From NCBI GenBank assembly GCA_933228895.1, contig OW121855.1:38082698-38146697 (forward strand): 64,000 bases of DNA. Reading direction: 5' to 3'. Below are positions 1-12,372 of the stretch, piece after piece (the first letter of the stretch is position 1; every line of letters starts with the position of its first letter). The notes below the pieces were generated by a model. The model did no database searches, had not been told where the DNA came from, and saw nothing but the letters and a program-made list of their open reading frames with translations. Made by a program: the position numbers and the translations under genes. Source of the stretch: Platycnemis pennipes (Eukaryota > Arthropoda > Insecta > Odonata > Platycnemididae).

Positions 1-2369
1 GAAATTTCAGGTAGGCTTAAAGTAAAATTGGAGCAGACTATTCCCATTGACATTTACTGGTAAAGCTGGTAAAATAATTTTAAAATATTTTTTTCGCAGT
101 ATACTTTCTTCAAGTAAATATCTAACATGGTTTTCCATTCCCAAGTTTTAGCCATATTTTTCAAAAGGAACCCCAAGACCAGTAGTTGATATTGCTCACA
201 ATGCATGATATATACAGTACCTATACTAACGCTCGAAAAAAAAAACAAAAAAGCGATCACCACGACCTTTTAAACACTCAAAAGGAACATAAATTCCTCC
301 TTAGAGCTGCGTCATAAACAGCTCAGCTAACCGAAAAGTGACAACACCCGACATGAAACAGTTCAGCAGCTTTCAATAACAACTCACATCTGCTCACAAT
401 TTCCGAGGCCCCGTTAAAGCCACAGAAGAGCGACAAATTTTATGATTTCCGCAGGGATCATTGGAGGAGTTGTTAAGGCATCTGGCACATGCCTCAGAAA
501 AGTGACGAATGGCGAAAGAGCGATAAGAGGCGGGGAGTTGTTTTAAAAAATTGATCCAAGTGAAATTTCAACCGGACTTGGGACGGCGTTTATCTCAAAC
601 GACCGCTTCTCACGGTCCTAAGTGTGTAATGACCGAATGTTTATTTTTGACTCGACATGTCCCGGAACGGCAGTGATTGATACTGAGGGCGAAAATTACA
701 CTTCGATCGACCGCGCAGCCCTAGCGAGAGAACCAAGGCGGCATAGGTTCCTAAAGGAATGCTTCTCGGCGAGCGGATTCAAGGGGATGAGAATGGCGGG
801 GGAGTTGCCTTTTCAAAAAAGTTGTTCCCCGAGGAAAACAATTTGTCGTGCTCAAAGTGCCCGGAAAAAAAACTGCCTTTTTCAGAAATCAAGAACCCGA
901 AATATGCACCTCGGAAACGGAATGACACGATATATGTGTTCGTGTTTGGATTGGATTTGGACGACGAGGGCGAACGTAAATCGCTTACACAAAGCCTCTG
1001 TAGGAAGTTTTCGTGGGAGTGGGTGCAAGGGTGGCAAGGGATATGGCGAAGAAGTGTGGATATGATGACGACGAAGAGAAGTGAACATTCCCACGAGGAA
1101 ATGGAAATGTGCCACAAACGAGGCGAATAATCTGCCGTAAATTTTCCACGGACTGGCTCAAATCCCGAGTTTGAGTGCGAAACCACGAACAACGCCACAC
1201 GCAACTCCAACGCAGAAGAGGATTTTGACGGATGTAAAAATGCTCTTTTTTCTTTTCAGACTGATAAAACATTTGAATAACCATTTCAACAAATTTTCGG
1301 GTTCCCTAACTTTTTCTAAGAAAGCACTTCGGATGAAGACCCGATGAGATAGCGAAATAGAGCGAAACCATCATTTTAAATGCGTGTATAAACTTCAATC
1401 TGCAATACTGGACTCGATCAATCAATTCTCACGGAGTGGTGCCTTTAATGAATACATTATCTCGGATGATTGAATGAGACGCAAAGTGGTTTATATGATC
1501 CCACTTAAACACACCGGCGTAACTCTAACATTATAGGTACAATATGAATTTCAAATTCATGAGAAATCGACGGGTGGGGGGGTCGAACTCTGCGTCGAAC
1601 AAGTCATCCAGGCTAAAAGCAATCGAGTCTACCGATAAAAAAATAAGTGTCTCTTCTTAGATTTTACATGACACTCCGATAAAAAAGCCATAAACATTCG
1701 TTTTCTGAAAGATACAGCACCATATCTTAAGTAACTGCTAATAAACAAGTAACTTTAATCTCAACACTATTTATGTTCAACATTTTACCACATGTCTGCC
1801 GTTAATAATTCTGTGTTTATCTTTGAAAGTTGCATTAGAATTTTTATGAAAATAAAATAAAAGTGTCTTTCTACACGCACCATATTACTAGTGAACGTTT
1901 TAGTTGAGTAGGTGAAATATTGCAAGCGTTTATGACAAAATTAGTTCAAGACTAAGTAATTTCTATATGAACTTACATTTTTCTGAAGTCGCAATATCCT
2001 TAAAAAATTAAGACGGTTCCATAAAATTATCAGTTCTAAAATATAATCAGCTGATCTTGCTCTTTCCAATTTTTGACACACTGGTTGATTTCCCGTGAGC
2101 ATCAAGTCCAAACTCAGTGAAGAGAACAATAAGATTCAGTGCGGCTTTTGAGGCCAGTGAAGCGATGCTTGCTACACAACAGGAAACAAAGCCCTATGCC
2201 TTCTAACATGGCAACGCCGCCGCCCCTCACCTCTCTACCACCAGCAACCCCCAAAGTCTGCGGACTTTATTTATTCTCGCGGCGAGCGCGTTGGGGTCTA
2301 TCGACTCGAAAGCTAAACAACACGGAGCGGGAATCGAGGGACTTGTCAGGAAACAAGGGCCGGTAGAAG
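1..2369. other. Non-coding stretch, nothing recognised
   Basis: I see no convincing gene. Overlapping frames of up to ~147 codons at 622-1284 lie on both strands of the same GC-richer patch and match no family I know. The rest is AT-rich sequence with stops in all frames. Confidence 0.5.
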
Positions 2370-2905
2370 CAAGGACCCCATAGGAAGAAAAAGGACGGAA
2401 AAGGGGTGAGAAAGGGGTCTAAGCCCTTGGCGTCCCCCATTCCATCCCCCTGGACTATCCAATAGAGCAACCGCAAAAGGAGTTGACGTCCGTTGGAGAG
2501 AAAGAGAGAGGAGAGAGAGAGAGAGAGGTGGATGAATGAGGACAAGAGGGGAAAGTGACCTGGGAATAGGAAGGGAGGGGGCTTGGGGATTCACGGACAG
2601 ATGGGGAGAGGACAAGCACACGAAAATGCCGAAAAGGTCGCGTGGGAGAGGAATAGAGGGAGCAACGGCAGGTAAGCAAACCGTCGTTTTCGGTGCTCTT
2701 CTGTGTTGGGGAAATAATGAGCGAAAGAAAAAAATGAAAAAAGGAGAAAGTCGAAAGAAAAGGAGGACAAGTGAGAATGTGAAGAGAGAGAGAGATGGAG
2801 AAAAGTTGAACGAATGTGGAGTCAAGCGATGTTTCCAGCCTCAGCCGTCTTTCACGCTCCCCACGCGATTTTACGCGGAGCTGGAATCGATAAAAGGAAG
2901 GAGTT
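2370..2905. repeat. Purine-rich low-complexity tract with (GA)n
   Basis: The plus strand is strongly purine-biased, with many GGAAG/GAGAG runs and a near-pure GA microsatellite at about 2496-2527. Open frames here (for example 2346-2825 minus and 2536-2907 plus) are compositional: their products are S/L/P-rich on one strand and R/K/E/G-rich on the other. Confidence 0.7.
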
Positions 2906-5900
2906 AAACAGATATAGAGGCAGGGACAATGATGGCAGGAGAGGAAAGAAGGAGGTCACGTAGCCCGTGAAATTAAGGTCGGGGATGGTGGAAGGGGGTG
3001 AGGAGGCACTGGGGAGATGTGAGAAGGGTCTCGCATGATCGATTCCCGGAAGGTACAGGAGATGTATGAGTTCCTGCCACTCTCCACTCCATGCAACCCA
3101 TCCTCCTATTCCGTACGTGTAGGGTACTTTTATTTTAGTAACGGTCCCAAAACAATTCGTAGAGTCCAGTGTAACATCACTTCCGGCATCCTACAAAATA
3201 GGGGAGAAAATAATTTTTCCCCCTATTCCGATAGCAATTTCTATTCCACGCCGTCTCTTGTTTTTGGATGATGATTTGCTTCTAGGTCTGATGTTTTATC
3301 CGTTCTTGCCATTCTGTATTTCATATAACTTTCCAATCCTAATTAAGCGGCAACATTGTAACAATGTGGACACATACTGCGTTGCGTGCGAGTAACATGG
3401 CGTAGGATACCCTCAACACGATTTTATTGCATGTTCTATTAGAAAAATTTCACCAACGTTATGTAGTGGTAGGCATATTTTGCTATACCACAACAAAAAA
3501 CAATATTTTTCGAGGAGATTGTATTTTACAGAATATAATATACAGAACAATATTTTTACTTGACTATGTTTGGCTTGACGTTGTGAAACATCTATCCATT
3601 ATAATTTTTCATTGCTTTTTGAGTCCTCTTTGCTGAACATCTTTTCTCCATGTAAGGAAAAGGAAGTACCATCTGCTTGGGAAAAAAATTACCTAATTTG
3701 TATATAACGAAGTGAAGAAAAATATTGTCATCTAATGAATTACACTCGGAAAAGGTTAAAATTTCCCATTCTCCTTCCAACGTTAATTAGCCGAATATTG
3801 TAAACACATTGATAATTAGCATGCAGCTATGCTTGAAAAAAATACTAGAAAAAATTAATTCCACTGCATATATTTTACTCCATGTTGTTTCAAGAAAAAG
3901 CAGAAGGGAAAATTTGGGATGATTTCAAAATATCCCTCTACCCTTCTGCGCAAGGAACAGTTCCCTTTGTAACCTAAGGCCATTGACATCTCCGTCCTAT
4001 TTAATCATCATTCCGATCTTTATAAATAAATATCTTTCCCCTTTCAGCTGACCATTTCGAGCGCGATTCTAATCTAGCCACTGAAGCTAAACGGATATTC
4101 GTGCATTGGGTCACTATCATCATGTAGTAACAAGAACACTTTGTTTTTGGACGACAAAAACGTTCTTTACGAAAAAGAGCCTATCTAACATAAAACAGGG
4201 AATAAAATCGAGACTGATACCGTATTCCAAATTTCTTACACCGAAAATGACTCATTGAAGTAAACTACAAAATTAAGGCTCACGAAGTGTTGCAAGGCTG
4301 AGATAGCCGTCGTCCCTTTGCGAATAAGTCATTCATTTTACTATGAGGGTGGCCATTTGCTTAATTATACTCCGTCAAAATCAAGACATGATTATTTTTG
4401 AATCTACAACAATGATACTCGACCGTTGCGCACAGTACTAATTCAAATAACCCCGTTAATTCCATGAATAAAACCATCCGATACATGTGCACACAATTCC
4501 TCAGGATTCTAATTGGCACAGTTTTATTTTGGAATATCCTGCTTAATATAACGATTTCAATAATGCTTTGCGCAGGCATTTACTTCTCGATAAATCACCT
4601 CATTTCAAAGTGTCAGCACATCCCTGAGCCTGTCCATCAGCGCCAATCCCATGACAAGTTCACGCACTCTAAAAATACATTAGACTTCAGCAGTATGAAA
4701 AGCAAAACAGAAGGCATAGATAGAGATCTAACGGGGGCGGTGCGATCTTGTAATTTCCAACGGCAAAAAAAAACATGTGGAAGGGATATGTTATATCAAC
4801 GCACGAGCTTTGTACGGACTCCGAAAAGCATTTCTTTAGTTGCGACCCGGCGATTTCGACATATACCTCATTTTCCTAATGTATACCCCCCTATGCAAAA
4901 AATATTTTTAAGGTCAGTCACAACTTAGTCGAATGACCCTAAGATTACGCCAAAATTTCACGGGCACCTCAGGATTGAATGTAGACCCTAACTTCCGTTA
5001 AATCATCACGTGATTACTGGTTCTGTAGTTACAGGCGTGATCAAGAACAGTTCTTATTGGTAATACGAAGTAATAAGTTTCTCTCGTTTTTAGTAAGTAT
5101 TTTTAAACGTTTTCTAAGTAAACCGCCAACACTTCTGATGGCTGCTCAAGACTTCGTACAATAAGAAGTTTTCATCCTTTCGTTATAACAAGCGTTATCA
5201 TTTCCCCTTTACACCAATTTCATAAACGTATCAAGGTTCTGAATTCATGAACTGTGAACGGTTTCATGTACGCTGATGTTATTTATGTCCAGATGATAAA
5301 AGTGTCGTCAATACCTCAGCCATATCTTCGGTTTGTTCTCCGCGGTTTCCAGCGATGTCGTGTCTGTACTATGCATAGTACGTTCATTATCTTTTACCAT
5401 GTACGTTACATTCTTTCAAATAATCTAGAACGAATAACTTGGGAAATTCAACTCACAATTAAATGATGAGATTAAGGATGATGGTAGCTCCTCTTCTATA
5501 CCATTGAGGTCAAACTATTAGATATGGTGCCGGAGCGTATCTTTCATGCACAGATGAATCTTACACGAATCATTTCCATACATTGAAGAATCAAAAGCGT
5601 AATTTTCAACTGATTTAGATACAATGTATGAATCCATTCCTATATCATGAAAGCCACAACCATTGGCTACAATCCCTAATTATTTCCCTAATTGCCAAAA
5701 TGTTTTTTTTTCAAAAATTCATAAAACTGTGATACACTGAATCCTGAAAATTCATTTATTTCATTTAAAGCTACGTAAATTAAACAATTCTCTTTGATTT
5801 ATTTGTCGGCACTATTTTTGTCTCGGGGTATGAGTTCTCAGGGAGGAATAACGCAAGTGGCACCAAGATATGGGTGAGGAACATCAAGACATTCAACAGT

Positions 5901-6040
5901 AACCTCTGTGTAGTGCATTCAGGTCGTTTTACACGTACGGAATTTTCATGGTTTAATGATTCCAGGGTGGGCCAGTAAAAGCAAAAGGTGACTCGGTTAC
6001 CCTCGTCTCTTAAAGATAAACTTACTGCCTCTCCATATTC
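2906..6040. other. AT-rich non-coding stretch
   Basis: No gene or repeat family is recognised. An ATG-initiated frame at 4464-4928 (plus, 154 codons) has a hydrophobic N-terminal third followed by a basic, disordered-looking remainder. It resembles nothing I know and I treat it as chance. Confidence 0.5.
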
Positions 6041-6480
6041 CAAACCTAGCGCCGCTCCTCCTACTCAAATCCTATCCCACCCTTTTCATCCACTCACCGT
6101 GCCTTGATATTCCGCACGATCCCCTTCTCCCTTTGCTCACCCTAGTCTCCTTCTCACTTCCCATTCCGCCATCCGTTCCATCCCTCACTCCCCAAAAACC
6201 ATCCGCAATCCGCGTCCCATCCCAGCCTCCTCTGCGCGTCCGAATTAATTAACGAGATCGGCAAAGGATCCTCCATGTCGAATTCTACTCCGCTCCCTCA
6301 TTTATCTCCCCTCTGTTTACTCCGCTCTCCCCCTCCCTACCCGTACTCCAACCCCCCTCTCTCCACCTTCCGGACGGCCATCCCATCACCATCCTCCACT
6401 CCTTTACCCCCCCACGCCCCTCGCCTCTTCCACAGCCGGCCGTACGGCCCTTCCCCTCGCGCCTCCACCCGTACCAGAGG
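6041..6480. repeat. Pyrimidine-rich low-complexity tract
   Basis: The plus strand is dominated by CTCC/CCTT/TCCC runs. Overlapping P/S/T-rich (plus) and G/R/E-rich (minus) frames are by-products of this composition. Confidence 0.65.
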
Positions 6481-6589
6481 TGAGGCTGAAAAACAGCATC
6501 CCGGAGCAAGATGTATCCGTCTGTCGGTTCGCGAGGTAGGCGGAATAAACGAGGAGGAGAGGAGGTGGGAAAGGAAATAGGGATAGGAA

Positions 6590-7103
6590 GAGAGAATGAC
6601 CTGGAGAGATGGTCACCAGAGAGGGGTCTCATGGTTGGGCCGAATGCGAGCTTTGGGAGGCATTCAATGTGAAAGCTGGGAGCTACTTCCGAGAGTGTGA
6701 GCTAAGGATTTTTCTCTCTTCAATGTTTTTACCCTGGACATCGATGCAATTGAATCCGGGCAGGTAGGTAATATAAGAATATCACAGAGATCACACTAAC
6801 TGAATTTATTTCGGTACTCCACGTTTTCCCATGTTTTTTTAAATGGATTGCGACTGCAAACATATTCAAACTCGAGAGAATGAATCATCTACTATAATAG
6901 GAGTAGCTTATTTTTCCCAGCTTTTTTTCCGAAAAATGCATAGCATACTCGTGCTTCCATAACATTAAGCATTTATTCATGAAGGTCTTGTTTTCCGATT
7001 CATGGTACACACCAAAGTATATGAACAAAAACTCCGAAAATATTCTTTCTGGCGATAGTAACAGTTGAGATACAAAGGGAGGCGCCTGAACGGATCTCCA
7101 CAT
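6590..7103. other. Non-coding stretch
   Basis: Mixed to AT-rich sequence with only short frames. Nothing recognised. Confidence 0.5.
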
Positions 7104-7140
7104 GTATCAGAACTTTTTCCTTGGGAAAAAGTTCTGATAC
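7104..7140. repeat. Perfect 17-bp hairpin
   Basis: GTATCAGAACTTTTTCC at 7104-7120 is followed by a 3-nt spacer (TTG) and its exact reverse complement at 7124-7140. The hexamer TTGGGA occurs at the loop and again just after the second arm, which is compatible with origin by template switching. No transposon ends or poly-T terminator context are visible. Confidence 0.9.
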
Positions 7141-8239
7141 TTGGGAATAATATCCTCTTATTATGCCTTGAGTTCAAAACAATCACATTACACGAGCTAG
7201 GGTTACACTATGCTAGGAAGCACGTTCTGCTTAGCAAACATCTTTCAGATATTTGCTTCCAACAGCCACTGAGAAACACAATGTAAATCATACCCTCTTG
7301 CCAGTTAACAAATTTCCGGAGCAATTCTATCAGAAAATAATTGAATGGATTCCAATAGTTTGATAGCCCAAAGCTATAACTCCTTCCCAAAAGATTAGCT
7401 AGTTTAACCGAAACGAGAAAAGAGAATTACATAATTGAAATTAAATAAGAATTTTTCCAGCATTTGTACATACGTCTCTAATGTATCGGGAAGGTGAGTT
7501 TTTGTGGATGATAATTCGAAAAGAAATTTTAATTCGCTACTATCGTTCAATCTAAAAACCCACGTCCATCTTAGTTTTAAGGACGACTGAAACTAACTTC
7601 CTTCAGCACGGGAAGAACCTTAAAATCGATAGCACTGGAGCGGAAGGAAGGAGTCAAATTAGCATAATGGAAATAAATAAGCGGAAAAAAGATTACGAAC
7701 GTATTCACGATTTCCTTCCAGAGTGAAATTTTGTCAAAATTGCCCCAGAGGGAGTCAAAAAAAAAGGATAAGCCCACACAATAGGAAAACCCCGAGACGG
7801 TTCTCCCCTCGAAATGCGAATGGAAAACCACAAAAAATATCATATATAATTCAGTGACGTGCCTACAGGTCATCAAGGACCGGCCAAATCTCTCTTCAGG
7901 CGGCAGAAAATTGTCTCTGCCCGACCTTTCCTACAGGGGTGGTGCTCGCTGTGAGTCGCATGGAATATATCGAGGACATGCGGCTTCGTGAAAGACCGTT
8001 ATTTGCTATTTTAAAAGTTTTTTTAAATAGTAATTTGCTAACAAAACACTCGCGATCGTTGTATTGAATTTTCAATATTTTTCAGTTCCACAACCATTAA
8101 TAGATAAGCTCGTCCGGCTTGTTTCACGAGGGAATACACCACTGATTCCTTAGGTGGATAATTAATAATTATAAGCGTTCCCGGATATTTTCCGCGATGT
8201 ATCCAGCCGAAAAAGGAGATGGATATCTTCCCTAGCTAT
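7141..8239. other. AT-rich non-coding stretch
   Basis: Only short frames lacking recognisable motifs (such as a 99-codon frame at 7577-7876 minus). Nothing recognised. Confidence 0.5.
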
Positions 8240-8800
8240 TTATCTCCTCCCTAAATCTCCAGGGCGGATGCGTGGCGAGCCGCGCACGGATTCACAAGCC
8301 TTCCGTGAGCCCGACGAAAGCACTCGGAACATGACCGACCAAGACGTAAGCGGATTGAAAGCCGACCAAAAATACGTGCACGAGGTATAACTTCCCATCG
8401 AGCTCTCGGGGCCGAATGAATACGTCACGGACGGCCGCAGGTCGATCGATCTCGCGGATTGCGAGATTCTGCAGCAGTAGTGTGCCCATTCGACCCAAAC
8501 CGAACTCCTCTTTCCTCGCCCCATTTTCCCCCGTCACCGCCCAACCTCTCGTAAATCCGGAGATTTCGGCCCTCTCCGCTACCCAGTTCCGAGGTTGATC
8601 GAATCCTAAAACAGAGCGTGCCCCGGGGGTAGATGCCGTGACCCCTGCATCGCTGACTCTCCAAACCACGAGGAAAAACAACGAAACCGCGAAGACCGTT
8701 CCGCTCCGCTTCCCCTACGATGGTGCTTGCAAACGGGACCGACTGACACGCGTTTCCACCACTTCTTGCTGCATCTTTCAAACTGTGGCATTGGAAGTCT
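8240..8800. other. GC/CpG-richer segment of unknown role
   Basis: This ~560-bp segment is markedly richer in CpG than its flanks and has overlapping open frames of 60-129 codons on both strands, typical of stop depletion at higher GC. It could be an island near a regulatory element or an unrecognised exon. No splice-bounded or conserved protein segment could be singled out. Confidence 0.35.
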
Positions 8801-9104
8801 CACTAGGATGTTGTCAACCATGCAGATTATACCGCACCTAATCAGAACTTGCACAAACCAAACATAACTCACTATTTTTAAAGCAATGTATTTTTATGAA
8901 ATACCAGGTAGAATCTTACCTAGCGGCGCCAAGGCGTCACAGGTTAAATACTACATATAAATAGAGATGAAGTAATGACATTGGGAGAATGAAGTGCTCT
9001 TTTAAATATCACCCAAATAAGGACCGCAATACCTATAGATTTTTTCTAATATTTGCCAAATTCAAAACTGGATTGTTGGAATTGTAGGTCAGCACTCTAC
9101 CAAG

Positions 9105-9405
9105 AGGTAGTCATATTTATTTGGGGGCGAACGAGAGTTATGATCATTTGCACCAGTTAAAATAGGCTAATAACTAGATATGGATAGAAACATATCAATG
9201 AACGGATGAATGGAGAGAAAAGCTTAGATGGAACTACTCTTCACGCAAGGCGCCAAGGTGTCAACGGTTTAACGTCCCATCCTGCGGACGGAGTACTGAA
9301 CGTGAGAATCTTTCCACATAGGACCCAAATGAGAGCCAATAAAATAATTCATTACCTGCCGAGATTTGAACCTGGGTTCTTGGCCACCTCACCGAGTCCT
9401 TCCAA
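9105..9405 (-). repeat. tRNA-derived SINE-like repeat, copy A
   Basis: It shares blocks with 38157-38460: TATTTATTTGGGGG at the left end, then GATCATTTG, CTACTCTT.ACG, and a core reading GTTTAACGTCCCAT followed by C-G-rich GACGG. On the minus strand the right end carries a B-box-like GGTTCAAATCT (around 9363-9373). The tRNA-like head is shortened, with too little room for a normally spaced A box. A further fragment of the core (GGCGCCAAGG.GTCA..GGTT) occurs at about 8931-8947. The class is inferred from the box motif and the repetition within the window. Confidence 0.55.
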
Positions 9406-10822
9406 TCCGATCCCTCAAATATTAATATATTTTATGAAATTAACCCGACTGTCTCTTTATTAACAATCACTTTATAATTTTCCACACCGTTTGCCTCGTT
9501 GGGATACGCCACTAATTAATAGAGTTGGTACTCAATGAACATACATCATCTAAGGTTTCGCCCGACGATGGTATGTTCGGTGTCTTTAAATAGCTCGAAG
9601 ACATCGTGCGTTAATTATTACTCGAGATTTTATCATCCGGGGAGGTAGAACAAAGTGGACAACTCGGGGCGAATTTGGGCCGGAACAAGCGGATGGATCG
9701 GCGATCTTTGGGGACGGGAGAAGTAAAAACACGAAATTAAAATATCGGTTATCAGACTCACCCGGCCAACTGACTTTGGATAAAGCGGAAAAGCACGAAA
9801 GGGAAGCAAAGGGACTTGTGTGGACAGGCGGGAGTCGAGACCGAATGGAGTCGCCGAGAAGGGGCGAAATGGAAATACGATTCCTGTAAGGGTCAGGGGA
9901 TGAGGTAGCAAGGCCAATAACGGCAGCCGAAAGACTATCGATTAAGCCACACCATAGGGTGAAGAAGGACACCTTAATTTGCATCGTTATTTTGGCACGG
10001 AGTTGGATGCGAAGCCAAATACGAAGTCAGCCACGATGCTTAGGCCACCTCCCATCTTTTGCGCCTAAGAAGATTCACGTCTAATGAGCTCCTATTTAAG
10101 CTCTCCTCAAAATAGGAAGAAATGTGATGCAAATAGGCCCTATACTTTCAATGGTTATCATGAAAAATATACTTTCAATTTAGTCGTAGTTTTTTCGGGA
10201 AGGCAGCGACTAACAGCTGAGTTCATTTGCGCCAAGAAGGACAGGTGGGTGTCAGGAACCTGGTAGATATTATATGGAATGGAAAAAGAGTGGAAGTAAA
10301 TGAAGCGTTGGCACCAAACAGCAGTTGGCGAATGATGCAATTGGACCACGATTTAAAGTCTCATCCACTTAACGGAAACGTGGACTAATGAGGTCACAGC
10401 AGCCTAGTAGCGGCCGGTGTCTCACTGTAAATATCTTCATCGCAGCCGGGGCCCAAGCCCGTGCCCTCGGACACCTTCTCTCAACACTTCTACCGCTCCT
10501 GACCAACTCCAATCCCCTTGTTGCAATTTAACCTTTGATATTTTAAAAGAAGCCAGGAGTTTTAGACAAATCCGCGTGTCCATGGTAGTGCTATATCTGC
10601 ACATGTAAAAGAAACAATTAATTGGATGGAATGATTTCTTCATACAAATAAGGTAATTCTGACGAGAAAGTAAAAGCAAAATACCTCTTCTGACCTTCAT
10701 AACTTTTCTAAATATAATTTTAGCGTTTCCTATACGATCTCCAAAACTTGCTCATTGTAAACTATAGATATCTGAGCAGAATCATTGCTAGTTGTCTGCT
10801 GCAGTCAGGGTCATAAACTCTC
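9406..10822. other. Non-coding stretch
   Basis: Only short overlapping frames, for example on the minus strand at 9586-9984. Nothing recognised. Confidence 0.5.
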
Positions 10823-10858
10823 ATCGGCCTCACATTGCTATTAGAATGTGAGGCCGAT
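10823..10858. repeat. Perfect 14-bp hairpin
   Basis: ATCGGCCTCACATT at 10823-10836 is exactly reverse-complemented at 10845-10858 with an 8-nt loop. There is no neighbouring gene to make it a terminator or UTR element. Confidence 0.88.
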
Positions 10859-11639
10859 AGCCTAGAGCCTAACCTAACTATAAGCTAGATATTTGCATGT
10901 TGCAAGTAAACTTGTATCATTGTAGGAAGAATTTTGCTAGAAAAAAATCTGTTACTCAGTTCAGCAATTCAACTTTTGAGCACGTCGAAAGATTGCAATT
11001 TTAAATACGGATGAGTGAAGGCTAGAACATCAAAGCTAGTTCATCCGCGTCTTTCTTATGCAAACCTCAAGCTTTGGCTACTTATTGACCATTGCTCTCT
11101 TCACCACTATTCACTTCACTATTAAGACCCCATAAAAGACAGGAAAGTAGACACAAATTTAATGCACTATCACTTAAAAAAGGTTGTCCGCATAGAACAA
11201 CGTAATACTATCACAGAGGAAGATAGAGAAGCTAAGCGACATGCCGCGATGATATCGAATGATAAATTACCTTCCCAATTGACGTGAAGATCCTCTTCAG
11301 AGCGAGAAAGCAGGGGAGCATACATGCATGCAAAATTTGCAATCATGAATTTGAAGACGATGTAGGCGTATTAATCACGAGAAGAATCAGCAGTGAGAAA
11401 TAAAGAGACAATTGGGACTATTTAAAACATGGATTTTTTTCATTTTTCTTCATTTTCTTGCATTTATTTTCATTGGATGAAGGCCAATGATCCGTTTGTT
11501 AAAATAAAGGTAATCGACCGTGAAACATCTGAATCGTCACAAGAGTACACACGAAATTACATTGAAATTCGGAAATGTGTTGAAATGCCTTTCGTCACAA
11601 TTTTTTTTTATCCGAACTATTCAATTGGTCCATATACCC

Positions 11640-11800
11640 CTAAGAGCCCGATAGGTATTGGCCTGTCATCAGGTTTCCCAGGGGCTGAACCAACAGAGCT
11701 TGACAAACATTCATGCCCTGGGGGAGAAAAACCCACCCAGGCGGGACTCGGATTTGACCTCGCCGCCAACTGGGCCGGCCGGCAAATGGATTGTATTTTC
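11640..11800. repeat. GC-rich repeat-like segment, possible SINE part
   Basis: This GC-rich island in AT-rich flanks contains CCCAGGGGC and GCCCTGGG arms about 35 nt apart, a GGGCCGGCCGGC run, and on the minus strand AGGTCAAATCC, which resembles a degenerate B box. No second copy was found in the window, so the assignment to a repeat family is tentative. A 131-codon frame reading through it (11429-11824) is probably fortuitous. Confidence 0.3.
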
Positions 11801-12341
11801 CACTCATACCTAATTTACGTATAATATAACTAAACTAACATTTCGGTAAGTTATGTATTGATTACTGTGAATAGCTTACGTTACAGAGATATTCTGGTGG
11901 GTAGGATAAATGTGAAATCTCAGAAGAGAATCTTCATGAATCTTTTTTAAGCCACCCATGTCTTTAAGTTCACCTCATATCTATTCTACATTTCATGCAG
12001 AACGAAAAATGGTAATAGGTTTTAGATAAAAATGTTGAGTCCTTTAAACGTCATTTTTATGCAGTATGTACCGACCTACGCAACTTAATGTGCATGTAAA
12101 CAGAATAATTCGCGTATCACTAAGTGTTTAAATCTAATAAGGTAATTACTTGACTGTATTGCTCAATTATGCATCACACGCATGATATAAAGTGGATGCG
12201 TGAAATTAAGTTTACTTTGAGGAGACAGTAACAAGATATTATACTGATGTAGACGTTTGTTTGCTAAGAATTTAAAACTTATCTCTCCTCCGTTGAAGCT
12301 ATTTGTTATAATGCCTCCTTAGCCAATCTTGCAATCCTGAG

Positions 12342-12372
12342 CAACCGACTGAGCAATATGCTCAGTCGGTTG
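12342..12372. repeat. Perfect 14-bp hairpin
   Basis: CAACCGACTGAGCA at 12342-12355 is followed by ATA and the exact reverse complement at 12359-12372. It stands alone in AT-rich DNA. Confidence 0.88.

Noticed and set aside
4464..4928. 154-codon ATG frame with hydrophobic start
   Set aside because: No family resemblance, unconvincing composition after residue 50, and no supporting gene signals.
8240..8860. Overlapping frames of 60-129 codons on both strands
   Set aside because: Explained by CpG-rich composition depleting stops. No frame stands out by protein character.
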